Part shown: piece after piece, positions 47,172-61,674 of the stretch
Position numbering within the stretch: the first letter of the stretch is position 1
Layout: each line of letters begins with the position of its first letter
Origin: Linyphia triangularis
Taxonomy: Eukaryota; Arthropoda; Arachnida; Araneae; Linyphiidae
Assembly (NCBI GenBank): GCA_963978545.1
Contig: CAXBTE010000018.1
Span: 1-64,000 of the forward strand
DNA length: 64,000 bases
Direction of reading: 5' to 3'
The notes under the pieces: model-generated
What the model was told of the DNA's origin: nothing
Seen by the model: only the letters and a program-made list of their open reading frames with translations
Database searches by the model: none
Position numbers and translations under genes: made by a program

Positions 47172-50100
47172 GGGTAATGTTTTTTTGTAATTTACCTGTT
47201 GCCAATTCGTTTTTAAAAGACAGATTTATATTTAAAATTAAATATCACAGGAATTCATTAAAAATCCCGGATTATATCCGATTTAAAAAAAAAATAAAAA
47301 CTTAGGTAGGTTGTGAAAAGTTCTTAACATTCATTAAATCAATTTTACAGTATTATAAATTTCAGTGGTTTTGGAAGTGGGGAGACGCGTGGGTATGTTC
47401 TTGAAAAGTGAGGGGACGCGTCACCCCGCGTCTACCCACACTTCTACCACTGGCCACCCTGGGCATATAGCTATTCATGGCTTGTCTTAAGGAAGGTTTC
47501 AATGGATTAGAAGAGGCTACATTGTGGGTAGATTTCATTGGAAATTTTTTAAACACGGGATAAAACATGCTAGAAGCGCAAAATTTCGCCACTTTGTTTT
47601 CTTAAAAGGCAGAATGTAAGACATTTCAGAACCAACCCATGATTCTCTTAATTTTCAAAGTTCATTATTAGTAAGGATCCACATCCGGGAGATTCCATTT
47701 CGTATTCCAGTGAACCTGAATACATGTAAGAGGCAATTTTTTCCCCCCCATAAACAGGATTACATTATAATGAAGTAAAATAACGAACCTCTTTTTGTCT
47801 GTGAAAAGAATAATTTATAAGCGCGTTATTATTATATATTTTAACTGCAATTTTTAATATTCAAATTGGATTCCTCGAAAAGTATTTATTACGAGTTAAA
47901 ATAGGCAATTTATTTTCAAACATCTGAACAACGTGTATAGAAATCAACAATTTTAAATTTGCAAAAGCGGTTTTTAACATCTTGTTTTTTTAATCGATTA
48001 ATAAAATGTTGTTTCGCTCCATATTAAAGAGATAACCATAGTATCATTGATTTGTGTACGATTCGATTTCAAGTTTCTGCGATTAGTTTCCAAGTTTGAA
48101 TTAAAACTGAACATTTTATCATCCTTTTTTAAATCTTTCAAATTTGTTTTGTTTGTCCACAATCACTTACTAGTTTATAGGATTGTTTCAATCCTACTTA
48201 AATCCCTTTATCCTAAGAGACGTGGCAAACTACTTATGCTTCGATAAAAATGGGCACTTTATCCTGATTATATTCAGATTATTTTGAGATAATGTTTGAT
48301 AATTTTTTTTTAAATAAATAAAATAGTTATTTCGATCAGGAAACAGTTTTTCTATAACTAAATTTCTCAAGCCTTGAATGGAAAAGTGAGGTTTAATAAT
48401 TATGCGAAAATATGTCCTTTGTCTTTTATGTGGCGGCATCATCCCTCATTGAGCTTATTGTTACACCTCTCTCTTTTTTATATACTACGCGTGCTCTAAT
48501 AGTACCATGGTAAATGTCAAGGTTTTAAGAGTTATCAATTACCCCGCGTAATCATTGTTTTTGCTTTTTAATGTAATCAAAACTTAACAAGATGTGTATT
48601 GCATTTGAAATAAGGTTGGTTTTCTTAAGTACCCAAGTTTTTTTTAAATTATAAATGCTACTACCACCACTACATTATTTTTAGTACAAATACATAAAAG
48701 CACGGGAAATGCTGCTAAAGTTAAGATCATACTTCATAGGATCATTTCTATAGTATGATTAGCGTGTTCACTCACCGAACATCGCAGAAAACCCAACCAC
48801 GATGATGTGAGATGGGGCTTCTGCCTGAGCGTGAAAGCGGCGAATCAACTGCTTGTCGGTTGCTCTGCCATTGATGATCGCACCTTTCTTTATTGTAAAG
48901 AGAGGATGGCAGGAACTCGATCTGAGTGGTCTAATTAATAAAAGATAAACATTCATTTGGGGCGAAGCTCTAGAAATTTGCTTTTCAACTTCGTCCCGTA
49001 GTGTTGACAAAGATTGCGTTGTTAGTCAAGAATTTTAAAATTCCCGGTGCCATTTTAGTAAAAGTAGTCGTTTTCACACTCACTGATTGAAATAATAAGT
49101 CGCAGATAGATATGACATTTGCTGCAATGACGGTTCAACTAGAAAGACGCAAATGGCTTGAACAAAGCTTATAAGGGATCAGACGATTTCGTTGACTTTT
49201 TATTTTGGTGTGGCAACAATTGAACACTAGAGGACGCTGCATACGGAAAGATCTCTTGAGTTTGCTTTGCCATGATTTACAGGCATATGCGAGCCAATTG
49301 AAATGAAAATATTCAACTGGACTTGATATCAGTTTTAGAACATGGAATTTTTGACATTCGCTCTTTCTTTGTCCCTAACTGATGGTGCTTGACAACTTTT
49401 TCCAGGCTTCCGGTATTATTTGCCATATTGAAAAAGTGATAAAATAGGGTATATTTGAAAAACATTGGACTTTAGGAGAAGTTACATTTTAGGATTCTCT
49501 TACTACCTGTTTAAATTTTGAACGGACCTTCTTTTCTTTTTTTAGAGTCTGATCGAAATGAGAGAATTGTTGTTTGGAGCTCTTTGGATGGAAATTTAAC
49601 AGGCGCATCTTGACCGAAATTTCAGAAATAGGGGAAACATCTTAGATGGAAAATTACTTCATTTATTTGTTATTAAGTCTGAATTTAAAACTGCTATTCT
49701 CGTACTATGTATCTAAATTAACTTGGCAAGTATTGGCTCATAAACGATTTAAATATTCAATAACTTTTGTAATGAATGACGAGGTGAATATTACATTACT
49801 TCTGAAATTTTGCGTGCCCACCACCTTCCCGGCCTTCAAATTGCATTCGTCTCTCTCAAAAGCAAAACGTATCCTATTGGAGTTGATTTGCAGTACATGT
49901 TGGAAAATGCATATCAGCAATTTGAGAACTTTCGCTGGAACAACAGCGCCAAATTCGCCTGTGGTGGCTGAAAGTTGAATTCTTTATCTCTTCCAAACTT
50001 CGAGTTCTCTTCGTTTGAGAAGGTATGTGAACCAATATTGGTCGTGATTTGCCAGTTTTTATGCAGAGAGGGCGAAAGACTGCCCGTTCAATTTGAATCA

Positions 50101-50534
50101 CGTTATTGACATTGCAACAGAAACTGCAATAAAAAAGTTACGTATACTTTACTTCATTTATTAAAGAAATAATACTTATCCGAAGGTTTTAAATTATCCA
50201 TTTCAATTTAAATGACTTTTTTTGAAGATGTAGTTTTGTATTACATGGCTGTAAGGTGAGAACTTGGCGTAAACTTTTGCTTAACCACTTGATTGCAAAG
50301 TAGTACATGGCTTGTCCAAAGTAAAGACAGAAAAAGAAAGAAAAAAAAAATGAATGCCAAAATGTGATGATTGTATTTCTACCAAAGAGAAATGAAGTGT
50401 TTTGTATCTAGAGAGTAATAATATCACAAGTCGTACTTAGAAAAGCTGCACAAGTGTAAAAAGGCACTATCCATCAACCACCACTTTTAAAGTAACTCCA
50501 TTTAATATTTAAACACGACTTTCCATGTCTCGTT

Positions 50535-50678
50535 AGCTTTGCGCAGAGGCAGTGTCATAGCCAATGAGGTTCTACCGAGGCGTGACTATTGCTAGTTGAA
50601 AACTTTTCCCAATACCCCGCCATGTGGACGTGAAATACCGTCCGCAAAGGCAATTTTTGGAAACCTCTTCGGAGGTTT
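50535..50678 (+). ncRNA. U4: U4 spliceosomal snRNA, array unit 7
   Basis: A variant at nucleotide 40, otherwise as unit 4. Confidence 0.96.
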
Positions 50679-51747
50679 ATGACTCTAAAATAGAATTTCA
50701 ATATTTCCTTGCATGCTGCACTTGGGTGTCCCCTGGAGAAATTTACCTAAGTCGCAAATATCTCTAGATTGATTTCTAACATCTTCATATATACAGGGTC
50801 GTCATAATTAAAGTGATGGTTCTCAGCGTGATCTATTTGCGAAAATAGCGCCACATTTTGTTTGAAGATTAAACAAGAAGAGGGACCGCAGGATTACGAG
50901 AAAAAAGACTTCTGTTCCCAAAGTAACTGTGTAGTAAAAAATGAGAGTTTTAAGAAATACAGAATCAATACTGAAATGAAATAACCTTTTTACTTAGCTC
51001 GCTTAACGACTTTATGCAAGCTCGAAATAGCAACAAATTTAAAAAGCGAAAAATTAACATAAATAGTGATAAAGTCTCTTCATCTGCAAATTCACTGTGT
51101 CCCAGAGAAAGCAGCAGCAGCAGAAGTTAAATCGAATTTCCCATTGCATCCTTTGACACAGTGCGAGTTTCTTGTTCTTGTGTTGCTTTAGCATACACTC
51201 CAACTGCTACGGAATTTCCGTAGTTGCTACGGAAATTAGTTGTAAACTACGGAATTACGGACGTATAGCAAAAAAACTACGGATCGGAATGAAATCGCTG
51301 TAAATATCATTTTGCTCGATTTCCCGCTCAATATTTTCCGCACTTTTAAGAAGACGCAAAAAAATAATAATAATTTCCTCTCCTCTCCTTGAAAAGGAGG
51401 ACGATCGTTTTGTCGAAGTGACGTCACGTCACATTTCGTATATTTTTTTGTGCGAAGCGAAGTGAGTTAAATAAAATAGTTTGAAGAAGAAAAACTTGAA
51501 CCGTGATCGTGATCCAAATTTTCAAAGCGCATCAGATCAGATTTCGAATTGTTTTTAATACATGAACGTGATTATAATGGATTGTTATTTAAAATGACCT
51601 AATCCGGCTTCCGATGTGGAAAAGCCATGCAAGAAGAGGACAAATAATCAAAGATTTCGAGATTTTTAAGCATTTAAAAAAGATTTGACGAGCATTTAAA
51701 AAGGATATTTCCGTTCGGACATGCGAAATCGCGATGTCTTATTAAAT

Positions 51748-51942
51748 TAAAGCTTGGCGTCCACTAGAGTTAAACAGTGCAGAGCAGAGCGGAGTGAATT
51801 CGAGCCAAATTACAAGTCTGTCAACGTCCATTGTAGCACGAGCCTCCTGCTACAGTAGACGTTGGCAGCCTTGTAATTGGCTCTTGTCCACTCCGCTCTG
51901 CACTGCTCTGCACTGTTCAACTATAGTGGACGCCAAGCTTTA
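51748..51942. mobile_element. Near-palindromic MITE, unit 7
   Basis: GGAGTGAATTCGAG type with intact termini. Confidence 0.9.
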
Positions 51943-54900
51943 GGGTAATGTTTTTTTGTAATTTACCTGTTGCCAATTCGTTTTTAAAAGACAGATTTAT
52001 ATTTAAAATTAAATATCACAGGAATTCATTAAAAATCCCGGATTATATCCGATTTAAAAAAAAAATAAAAACTTAGGTAGGTTGTGAAAAGTTCTTAACA
52101 TTCATTAAATCAATTTTACAGTATTATAAATTTCAGTGGTTTTGGAAGTGGGGAGACGCGTGGGTATGTTCTTGAAAAGTGAGGGGACGCGTCACCCCGC
52201 GTCTACCCACACTTCTACCACTGGCCACCCTGGGCATATAGCTATTCATGGCTTGTCTTAAGGAAGGTTTCAATGGATTAGAAGAGGCTACATTGTGGGT
52301 AGATTTCATTGGAAATTTTTTAAACACGGGATAAAACATGCTAGAAGCGCAAAATTTCGCCACTTTGTTTTCTTAAAAGGCAGAATGTAAGACATTTCAG
52401 AACCAACCCATGATTCTCTTAATTTTCAAAGTTCATTATTAGTAAGGATCCACATCCGGGAGATTCCATTTCGTATTCCAGTGAACCTGAATACATGTAA
52501 GAGGCAATTTTTTCCCCCCCATAAACAGGATTACATTATAATGAAGTAAAATAACGAACCTCTTTTTGTCTGTGAAAAGAATAATTTATAAGCGCGTTAT
52601 TATTATATATTTTAACTGCAATTTTTAATATTCAAATTGGATTCCTCGAAAAGTATTTATTACGAGTTAAAATAGGCAATTTATTTTCAAACATCTGAAC
52701 AACGTGTATAGAAATCAACAATTTTAAATTTGCAAAAGCGGTTTTTAACATCTTGTTTTTTTAATCGATTAATAAAATGTTGTTTCGCTCCATATTAAAG
52801 AGATAACCATAGTATCATTGATTTGTGTACGATTCGATTTCAAGTTTCTGCGATTAGTTTCCAAGTTTGAATTAAAACTGAACATTTTATCATCCTTTTT
52901 TAAATCTTTCAAATTTGTTTTGTTTGTCCACAATCACTTACTAGTTTATAGGATTGTTTCAATCCTACTTAAATCCCTTTATCCTAAGAGACGTGGCAAA
53001 CTACTTATGCTTCGATAAAAATGGGCACTTTATCCTGATTATATTCAGATTATTTTGAGATAATGTTTGATAATTTTTTTTTAAATAAATAAAATAGTTA
53101 TTTCGATCAGGAAACAGTTTTTCTATAACTAAATTTCTCAAGCCTTGAATGGAAAAGTGAGGTTTAATAATTATGCGAAAATATGTCCTTTGTCTTTTAT
53201 GTGGCGGCATCATCCCTCATTGAGCTTATTGTTACACCTCTCTCTTTTTTATATACTACGCGTGCTCTAATAGTACCATGGTAAATGTCAAGGTTTTAAG
53301 AGTTATCAATTACCCCGCGTAATCATTGTTTTTGCTTTTTAATGTAATCAAAACTTAACAAGATGTGTATTGCATTTGAAATAAGGTTGGTTTTCTTAAG
53401 TACCCAAGTTTTTTTTAAATTATAAATGCTACTACCACCACTACATTATTTTTAGTACAAATACATAAAAGCACGGGAAATGCTGCTAAAGTTAAGATCA
53501 TACTTCATAGGATCATTTCTATAGTATGATTAGCGTGTTCACTCACCGAACATCGCAGAAAACCCAACCACGATGATGTGAGATGGGGCTTCTGCCTGAG
53601 CGTGAAAGCGGCGAATCAACTGCTTGTCGGTTGCTCTGCCATTGATGATCGCACCTTTCTTTATTGTAAAGAGAGGATGGCAGGAACTCGATCTGAGTGG
53701 TCTAATTAATAAAAGATAAACATTCATTTGGGGCGAAGCTCTAGAAATTTGCTTTTCAACTTCGTCCCGTAGTGTTGACAAAGATTGCGTTGTTAGTCAA
53801 GAATTTTAAAATTCCCGGTGCCATTTTAGTAAAAGTAGTCGTTTTCACACTCACTGATTGAAATAATAAGTCGCAGATAGATATGACATTTGCTGCAATG
53901 ACGGTTCAACTAGAAAGACGCAAATGGCTTGAACAAAGCTTATAAGGGATCAGACGATTTCGTTGACTTTTTATTTTGGTGTGGCAACAATTGAACACTA
54001 GAGGACGCTGCATACGGAAAGATCTCTTGAGTTTGCTTTGCCATGATTTACAGGCATATGCGAGCCAATTGAAATGAAAATATTCAACTGGACTTGATAT
54101 CAGTTTTAGAACATGGAATTTTTGACATTCGCTCTTTCTTTGTCCCTAACTGATGGTGCTTGACAACTTTTTCCAGGCTTCCGGTATTATTTGCCATATT
54201 GAAAAAGTGATAAAATAGGGTATATTTGAAAAACATTGGACTTTAGGAGAAGTTACATTTTAGGATTCTCTTACTACCTGTTTAAATTTTGAACGGACCT
54301 TCTTTTCTTTTTTTAGAGTCTGATCGAAATGAGAGAATTGTTGTTTGGAGCTCTTTGGATGGAAATTTAACAGGCGCATCTTGACCGAAATTTCAGAAAT
54401 AGGGGAAACATCTTAGATGGAAAATTACTTCATTTATTTGTTATTAAGTCTGAATTTAAAACTGCTATTCTCGTACTATGTATCTAAATTAACTTGGCAA
54501 GTATTGGCTCATAAACGATTTAAATATTCAATAACTTTTGTAATGAATGACGAGGTGAATATTACATTACTTCTGAAATTTTGCGTGCCCACCACCTTCC
54601 CGGCCTTCAAATTGCATTCGTCTCTCTCAAAAGCAAAACGTATCCTATTGGAGTTGATTTGCAGTACATGTTGGAAAATGCATATCAGCAATTTGAGAAC
54701 TTTCGCTGGAACAACAGCGCCAAATTCGCCTGTGGTGGCTGAAAGTTGAATTCTTTATCTCTTCCAAACTTCGAGTTCTCTTCGTTTGAGAAGGTATGTG
54801 AACCAATATTGGTCGTGATTTGCCAGTTTTTATGCAGAGAGGGCGAAAGACTGCCCGTTCAATTTGAATCACGTTATTGACATTGCAACAGAAACTGCAA

Positions 54901-55305
54901 TAAAAAAGTTACGTATACTTTACTTCATTTATTAAAGAAATAATACTTATCCGAAGGTTTTAAATTATCCATTTCAATTTAAATGACTTTTTTTGAAGAT
55001 GTAGTTTTGTATTACATGGCTGTAAGGTGAGAACTTGGCGTAAACTTTTGCTTAACCACTTGATTGCAAAGTAGTACATGGCTTGTCCAAAGTAAAGACA
55101 GAAAAAGAAAGAAAAAAAAAATGAATGCCAAAATGTGATGATTGTATTTCTACCAAAGAGAAATGAAGTGTTTTGTAGCTAGAGAGTAATAATATCACAA
55201 GTCGTACTTAGAAAAGCTGCACAAGTGTAAAAAGGCACTATCCATCAACCACCACTTTTAAAGTAACTCCATTTAATATTTAAACACGACTTTCCATGTC
55301 TCGTT

Positions 55306-55449
55306 AGCTTTGCGCAGAGGCAGTGTCATAGCCAATGAGGTTCTACCGAGGCGTGACTATTGCTAGTTGAAAACTTTTCCCAATACCCCGCCATGTGGAC
55401 GTGAAATACCGTCCGCAAAGGCAATTTTTGGAAACCTCTTCGGAGGTTT
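55306..55449 (+). ncRNA. U4: U4 spliceosomal snRNA, array unit 8
   Basis: A variant at nucleotide 40. This is the last A copy before the array switches back to the G type. Confidence 0.96.
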
Positions 55450-56518
55450 ATGACTCTAAAATAGAATTTCAATATTTCCTTGCATGCTGCACTTGGGTGT
55501 CCCCTGGAGAAATTTACCTAAGTCGCAAATATCTCTAGATTGATTTCTAACATCTTCATATATACAGGGTCGTCATAATTAAAGTGATGGTTCTCAGCGT
55601 GATCTATTTGCGAAAATAGCGCCACATTTTGTTTGAAGATTAAACAAGAAGAGGGACCGCAGGATTACGAGAAAAAAGACTTCTGTTCCCAAAGTAACTG
55701 TGTAGTAAAAAATGAGAGTTTTAAGAAATACAGAATCAATACTGAAATGAAATAACCTTTTTACTTAGCTCGCTTAACGACTTTATGCAAGCTCGAAATA
55801 GCAACAAATTTAAAAAGCGAAAAATTAACATAAATAGTGATAAAGTCTCTTCATCTGCAAATTCACTGTGTCCCAGAGAAAGCAGCAGCAGCAGAAGTTA
55901 AATCGAATTTCCCATTGCATCCTTTGACACAGTGCGAGTTTCTTGTTCTTGTGTTGCTTTAGCATACACTCCAACTGCTACGGAATTTCCGTAGTTGCTA
56001 CGGAAATTAGTTGTAAACTACGGAATTACGGACGTATAGCAAAAAAACTACGGATCGGAATGAAATCGCTGTAAATATCATTTTGCTCGATTTCCCGCTC
56101 AATATTTTCCGCACTTTTAAGAAGACGCAAAAAAATAATAATAATTTCCTCTCCTCTCCTTGAAAAGGAGGACGATCGTTTTGTCGAAGTGACGTCACGT
56201 CACATTTCGTATATTTTTTTGTGCGAAGCGAAGTGAGTTAAATAAAATAGTTTGAAGAAGAAAAACTTGAACCGTGATCGTGATCCAAATTTTCAAAGCG
56301 CATCAGATCAGATTTCGAATTGTTTTTAATACATGAACGTGATTATAATGGATTGTTATTTAAAATGACCTAATCCGGCTTCCGATGTGGAAAAGCCATG
56401 CAAGAAGAGGACAAATAATCAAAGATTTCGAGATTTTTAAGCATTTAAAAAAGATTTGACGAGCATTTAAAAAGGATATTTCCGTTCGGACATGCGAAAT
56501 CGCGATGTCTTATTAAAT

Positions 56519-56713
56519 TAAAGCTTGGCGTCCACTAGAGTTAAACAGTGCAGAGCAGAGCGGAGTGAATTCGAGCCAAATTACAAGTCTGTCAACGTCC
56601 ATTGTAGCACGAGCCTCCTGCTACAGTAGACGTTGGCAGCCTTGTAATTGGCTCTTGTCCACTCCGCTCTGCACTGCTCTGCACTGTTCAACTATAGTGG
56701 ACGCCAAGCTTTA
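56519..56713. mobile_element. Near-palindromic MITE, unit 8
   Basis: GGAGTGAATTCGAG type, as in unit 2. Confidence 0.9.
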
Positions 56714-59700
56714 GGGTAATGTTTTTTGTAATTTACCTGTTGCCAATTCGTTTTTAAAAGACAGATTTATATTTAAAATTAAATATCACAGGAATTCATT
56801 AAAAATCCCGGATTATATCCGATTTAAAAAAAAAATAAAAACTTGGGTAGGTTGTGAAAAGTTCTTAACATTCATTATATCAATTTTACAGTATTATAAA
56901 TTTCAGTGGTTTTGGAAGTGGGGAGACGCGTGGGTATGTTCTTGAAAAGTGAGGGGACGCGTCACCCCGCGTCTACCCACACTTCTACCACTGGCCACCC
57001 TGGGCATATAGCTATTCATGGCTTGTCTTAAGGAAGGTTTCAATGGATTAGAAGAGGCTACATTGTGGGTAGATTTCATTGGAAATTTTTTAAACACGGG
57101 ATAAAACATGCTAGAAGCGCAAAATTTCGCCTCTTTGTTTTCTTAAAAGGCAGAATGTAAGACATTTCAGAACCAACCCATGATTCTCTTAATTTTCAAA
57201 GTTCATTATTAGTAAGGATCCACATCCGGGAGATTCCATTTCGTATTCCAGTGAACCTGAATACATGTAAGAGGCAATTTTTTCCCCCCCATAAACAGGA
57301 TTACATTATAATGAAGTAAAATAACGAACCTCTTTTTGTCTGTGAAAAGAATAATTTATAAGCGCGTTATTATTATATATTTTAACTGCAATTTTTAATA
57401 TTCAAATTGGATTCCTCGAAAAGTATTTATTACGAGTTAAAATAGGCAATTTATTTTCAAACATCTGAACAACGTGTATAGAAATCAACAATTTTAAATT
57501 TGCAAAAGCGGTTTTTAACATCTTGTTTTTTTAATCGATTAATAAAATGTTGTTTCGCTCCATATTAAAGAGATAACCATAGTATCATTGATTTGTGTAC
57601 GATTCGATTTCAAGTTGCTGCGATTAGTTTCCAAGTTTGAATTAAAACTGAACATTTTATCATCCTTTTTTAAATCTTTCAAATTTGTTTTGTTTGTCCA
57701 CAATCACTTACTAGTTTATAGGATTGTTTCAATTCTACTTAAATCCCTTTATCCTAAGAGACGTGGCAAACTACTTATGCTTCGATAAAAATGGGCACTT
57801 TATCCTGATTATATTCAGATTATTTTGAGATAATGTTTGATAATTTTTTTTTAAATAAATAAAATAATTATTTCGATCAGGAAACAGTTTTTCTATAACT
57901 AAATTTCTCAAGCCTTGAATGGAAAAGTGAGGTTTAATAATTATGCGAAAATATGTCCTTTGTCTTTTATGTGGCGGCATCATCCCTCATTGAGCTTATT
58001 GTTACACCTCTCTCTTTTTTATATACTACGCGTGCTCTAATAGTACCATGGTAAATGTCAAGGTTTTAAGAGTTATCAATTACCCCGCGTAATCATTGTT
58101 TTTGCTTTTTAATGTAATCAAAACTTAACAAGATGTGTATTGCATTTGAAATAAGGTTGGTTTTCTTAAGTACCCAAGTTTTTTTTAAATTATAAATGCT
58201 ACTACCACCACTACATTATTTTTAGTACAAATACATAAAAGCACGGGAAATGCTGCTAAAGTTAAGATCATACTTCATAGGATCATTTCTATAGTATGAT
58301 TAGCGTGTTCACTCACCGAACATCGCAGAAAACCCAACCACGATGATGTGAGATGGGGCTTCTGCCTGAGCGTGAAAGCGGCGAATCAACTGCTTGTCGG
58401 TTGCTTTGCCATTGATGATCGCACCTTTCTTTATTGTAAAGAGAGGATGGCAGGAACTCGATCTGAGTGGTCTAATTAATAAAAGATAAACATTCATTTG
58501 GGGCGAAGCTCTAGAAATTTGCTTTTCAACTTCGTCCCGTAGTGTTGACAAAGATTGCGTTGTTAGTCAAGAATTTTAAAATTCCCGGTGCCATTTTAGT
58601 AAAAGTAGTCGTTTTCACACTCACTGATTGAAATAATAAGTCGCAGATAGATATGACATTTGCTGCAATGACGGTTCAACTAGAAAGACGCAAATGGCTT
58701 GAACAAAGCTTATAAGGGATCAGACGATTTCGTTGACTTTTTATTTTGGTGTGGCAACAATTGAACACTACAGGACGCTGCATACGGAAAGATCTCTTGA
58801 GTTTGCTTTGCCATGATTTACAGGCATATGCGAGCCAATTGAAATGAAAATATTCAACTGGACTTGATATCAGTTTTAGAACATGGAATTTTTGACATTC
58901 GCTCTTTCTTTGTCCCTAACTGATGGTGCTTGACAACTTTTTCCAGGCTTCCGGTATTATTTGCCATATTGAAAAAGTGATAAAATAGGGTATATTTGAA
59001 AAACATTGGACTTTAGGAGAAGTTACATTTTAGGATTCTCTTACTACCTGTTTAAATTTTGAACGGACCTTCTTTTCTTTTTTTAGAGTCTGATCGAAAT
59101 GAGAGAATTGTTGTTTGGAGCTCTTTGGATGGAAATTTAACAGGCGCATCTTGACCGAAATTTCAGAAATAGGGGAAACATCTTAGATGGAAAATTACTT
59201 CATTTATTTGTTATTAAGTCTGAATTTAAAACTGCTATTCTCGTACTATGTATCTAAATTAACTTGGCAAGTATTGGCTCATAAACGATTTAAATATTCA
59301 ATAACTTTTGTAATGAATGACGAGGTGAATATTACATTACTTCTGAAATTTTGCATGCCCACCACCTTCCCGGCCTTCCAATTGCATTCGTCTCTCTCAA
59401 AAGCAAAACGTATCCTATTGGAGTTGATTTGCAGTACATGTTGGAAAATGCATATCAGCAATTTGAGAACTTTCGCTGGAACAACAGCGCCAAATTCGCC
59501 TGTGGTGGCTGAAAGTTGAATTCTTTATCTCTTCCAAACTTCGAGTTCTCTTCGTTTAAGAAGGTATGTGAACCAATATTGGTCGTGATTTGCCAGTTTT
59601 TATGCAGAGAGGGCGAAAGACTGCCCGTTCAATTTGAATCACGTTATGGACATTGCAACAGAAACTGCAATAAAAAAGTTACGTATACTTTACTTCATTT

Positions 59701-60079
59701 ATTAAAGAAATAATACTTATCCGAAGGTTTTAAATTATCCATTTCAATTTAAATGACTTTTTTTGAAGATGTAGTTTTGTATTACATGGCTGTAAGGTGA
59801 GAACTTGGCGTAAACTTTTGCTTAACCACATGATTGCAAAGTAGTACATGGCTTGTCCAAAGTAAAGACAGAAAAAGAAAGAAAGAAAAAAAAAATGAAT
59901 GCCAAAATGTGATGATTGTATTTCTACCAAAGAGAAATGAAGTGTTTTGTAGCTAGAGAGTAATAATATCACAAGTCGTACTTAGAAAAGCTGCACAAGT
60001 GTAAAAAGGCACTATCCATCAACCACCACTTTTAAAGTAACTCCATTTAATATTTAAACACGACTTTCCATGTCTCGTT

Positions 60080-60223
60080 AGCTTTGCGCAGAGGCAGTGT
60101 CATAGCCAATGAGGTTCTGCCGAGGCGTGACTATTGCTAGTTGAAAACTTTTCCCAATACCCCGCCATGTGGACGTGAAATACCGTCCGCAAAGGCAATT
60201 TTTGGAAACCTCTTCGGAGGTTT
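60080..60223 (+). ncRNA. U4: U4 spliceosomal snRNA, array unit 9
   Basis: G variant at nucleotide 40, as expected from its close relation to unit 3, but with the normal CTAAAATAG downstream. Confidence 0.96.
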
Positions 60224-61292
60224 ATGACTCTAAAATAGAATTTCAATATTTCCTTGCATGCTGCACTTGGGTGTCCCCTGGAGAAATTTACCTAAGTCGC
60301 AAATATCTCTAGATTGATTTCTAACATCTTCATATATACAGGGTCGTCATAATTAAAGTGATGGTTCTCAGCGTGATCTATTTGCGAAAATAGCGCCACA
60401 TTTTGTTTGAAGATTAAACAAGAAGAGGGACCGCAGGATTACGAGAAAAAAGACTTCTGTTCCCAAAGTAACTGTGTAGTAAAAAATGAGAGTTTTAAGA
60501 AATACAGAATCAATACTGAAATGAAATAACCTTTTTACTTAGCTCGCTTAACGACTTTATGCAAGCTCGAAATAGCAACAAATTTAAAAAGCGAAAAATT
60601 AACATAAATAGTGATAAAGTCTCTTCATCTGCAAATTCACTGTGTCCCAGAGAAAGCAGCAGCAGCAGAAGTTAAATCGAATTTCCCATTGCATCCTTTG
60701 ACACAGTGCGAGTTTCTTGTTCTTGTGTTGCTTTAGCATACACTCCAACTGCTACGGAATTTCCGTAGTTGCTACGGAAATTAGTTGTAAACTACGGAAT
60801 TACGGACGTATAGCAAAAAAACTACGGATCGGAATGAAATCGCTGTAAATATCATTTTGCTCGATTTCCCGCTCAATATTTTCCGCACTTTTAAGAAGAC
60901 GCAAAAAAATAATAATAATTTCCTCTCCTCTCCTTGAAAAGGAGGACGATCGTTTTGTCGAAGTGACGTCACGTCACATTTCGTATATTTTTTTGTGCGA
61001 AGCGAAGTGAGTTAAATAAAATAGTTTGAAGAAGAAAAACTTGAACCGTGATCGTGATCCAAATTTTCAAAGCGCATCAGATCAGATTTCGAATTGTTTT
61101 TAATACATGAACGTGATTATAATGGATTGTTATTTAAAATGACCTAATCCGGCTTCCGATGTGGAAAAGCCATGCAAGAAGAGGACAAATAATCAAAGAT
61201 TTCGAGATTTTTAAGCATTTAAAAAAGATTTGACGAGCATTTAAAAAGGATATTTCCGTTCGGACATGCGAAATCGCGATGTCTTATTAAAT

Positions 61293-61487
61293 TAAAGCTT
61301 GGCGTCCACTAGAGTTAAACAGTGCAGAGCAGAGCGGAGTGGATTCGAGCCAAATTACAAGTCTGTCAACGTCCATTGTAGCACGAGCCTCCTGCTACAG
61401 TAGACGTTGGCAGCCTTGTAATTGGCTCTTGTCCACTCCGCTCTGCACTGCTCTGCACTGTTCAACTATAGTGGACGCCAAGCTTTA
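61293..61487. mobile_element. Near-palindromic MITE, unit 9
   Basis: GGAGTGGATTCGAG type, as in unit 3, in line with the six-unit repeat. Confidence 0.9.
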
Positions 61488-61674
61488 GGGTAATGTTTTT
61501 TGTAATTTACCTGTTGCCAATTCGTTTTTAAAAGACAGATTTATATTTAAAATTAAATATCACAGGAATTCATTAAAAATCCCGGATTATATCCGATTTA
61601 AAAAAAAAAAAAAAAAACTTAGGTAGGTTGTGAAAAGTTCTTAACATTCATTATATCAATTTTACAGTATTATA

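Larger units (their letters stand above)
42589..47357 (+). repeat. U4 array unit 6 (4769 bp)
   Basis: Left part like unit 5 (TAACGAAACTC). Right part like unit 7 (TGTTTTTTTG, CATTAAATCAA). Private changes include GATTTTCCGCTC near 46549 and AAAGTTTGGCG in the left arm of its MITE. Confidence 0.95.
47358..52128 (+). repeat. U4 array unit 7 (4771 bp)
   Basis: Shares CAAGTTTCTGCG and TTGCTCTGCC with unit 8. TTTTGTATCTAGAG near 50400 (others TAGCTAGAG) is private. Confidence 0.95.
52129..56898 (+). repeat. U4 array unit 8 (4770 bp)
   Basis: Left and middle parts match unit 7 (A variant of U4). The last part switches to the unit 2 type (ACTTGGGTAGG). The switch lies between the U4 gene and about 56840 and marks the start of the six-unit repeat copy. 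Confidence 0.95.
56899..61674 (+). repeat. U4 array unit 9 (4776 bp)
   Basis: Near-identical to unit 3. Private changes include CACTACAGGACG near 58770 and CGTTATGGACATT near 59647; the latter removes an in-frame stop and lengthens a spurious frame. Confidence 0.95.

Noticed and set aside
59516..59713. 65-codon frame unique to unit 9
   Set aside because: Created by one base change (CGTTATGGAC for CGTTATTGAC) that removes a stop; private to one unit.
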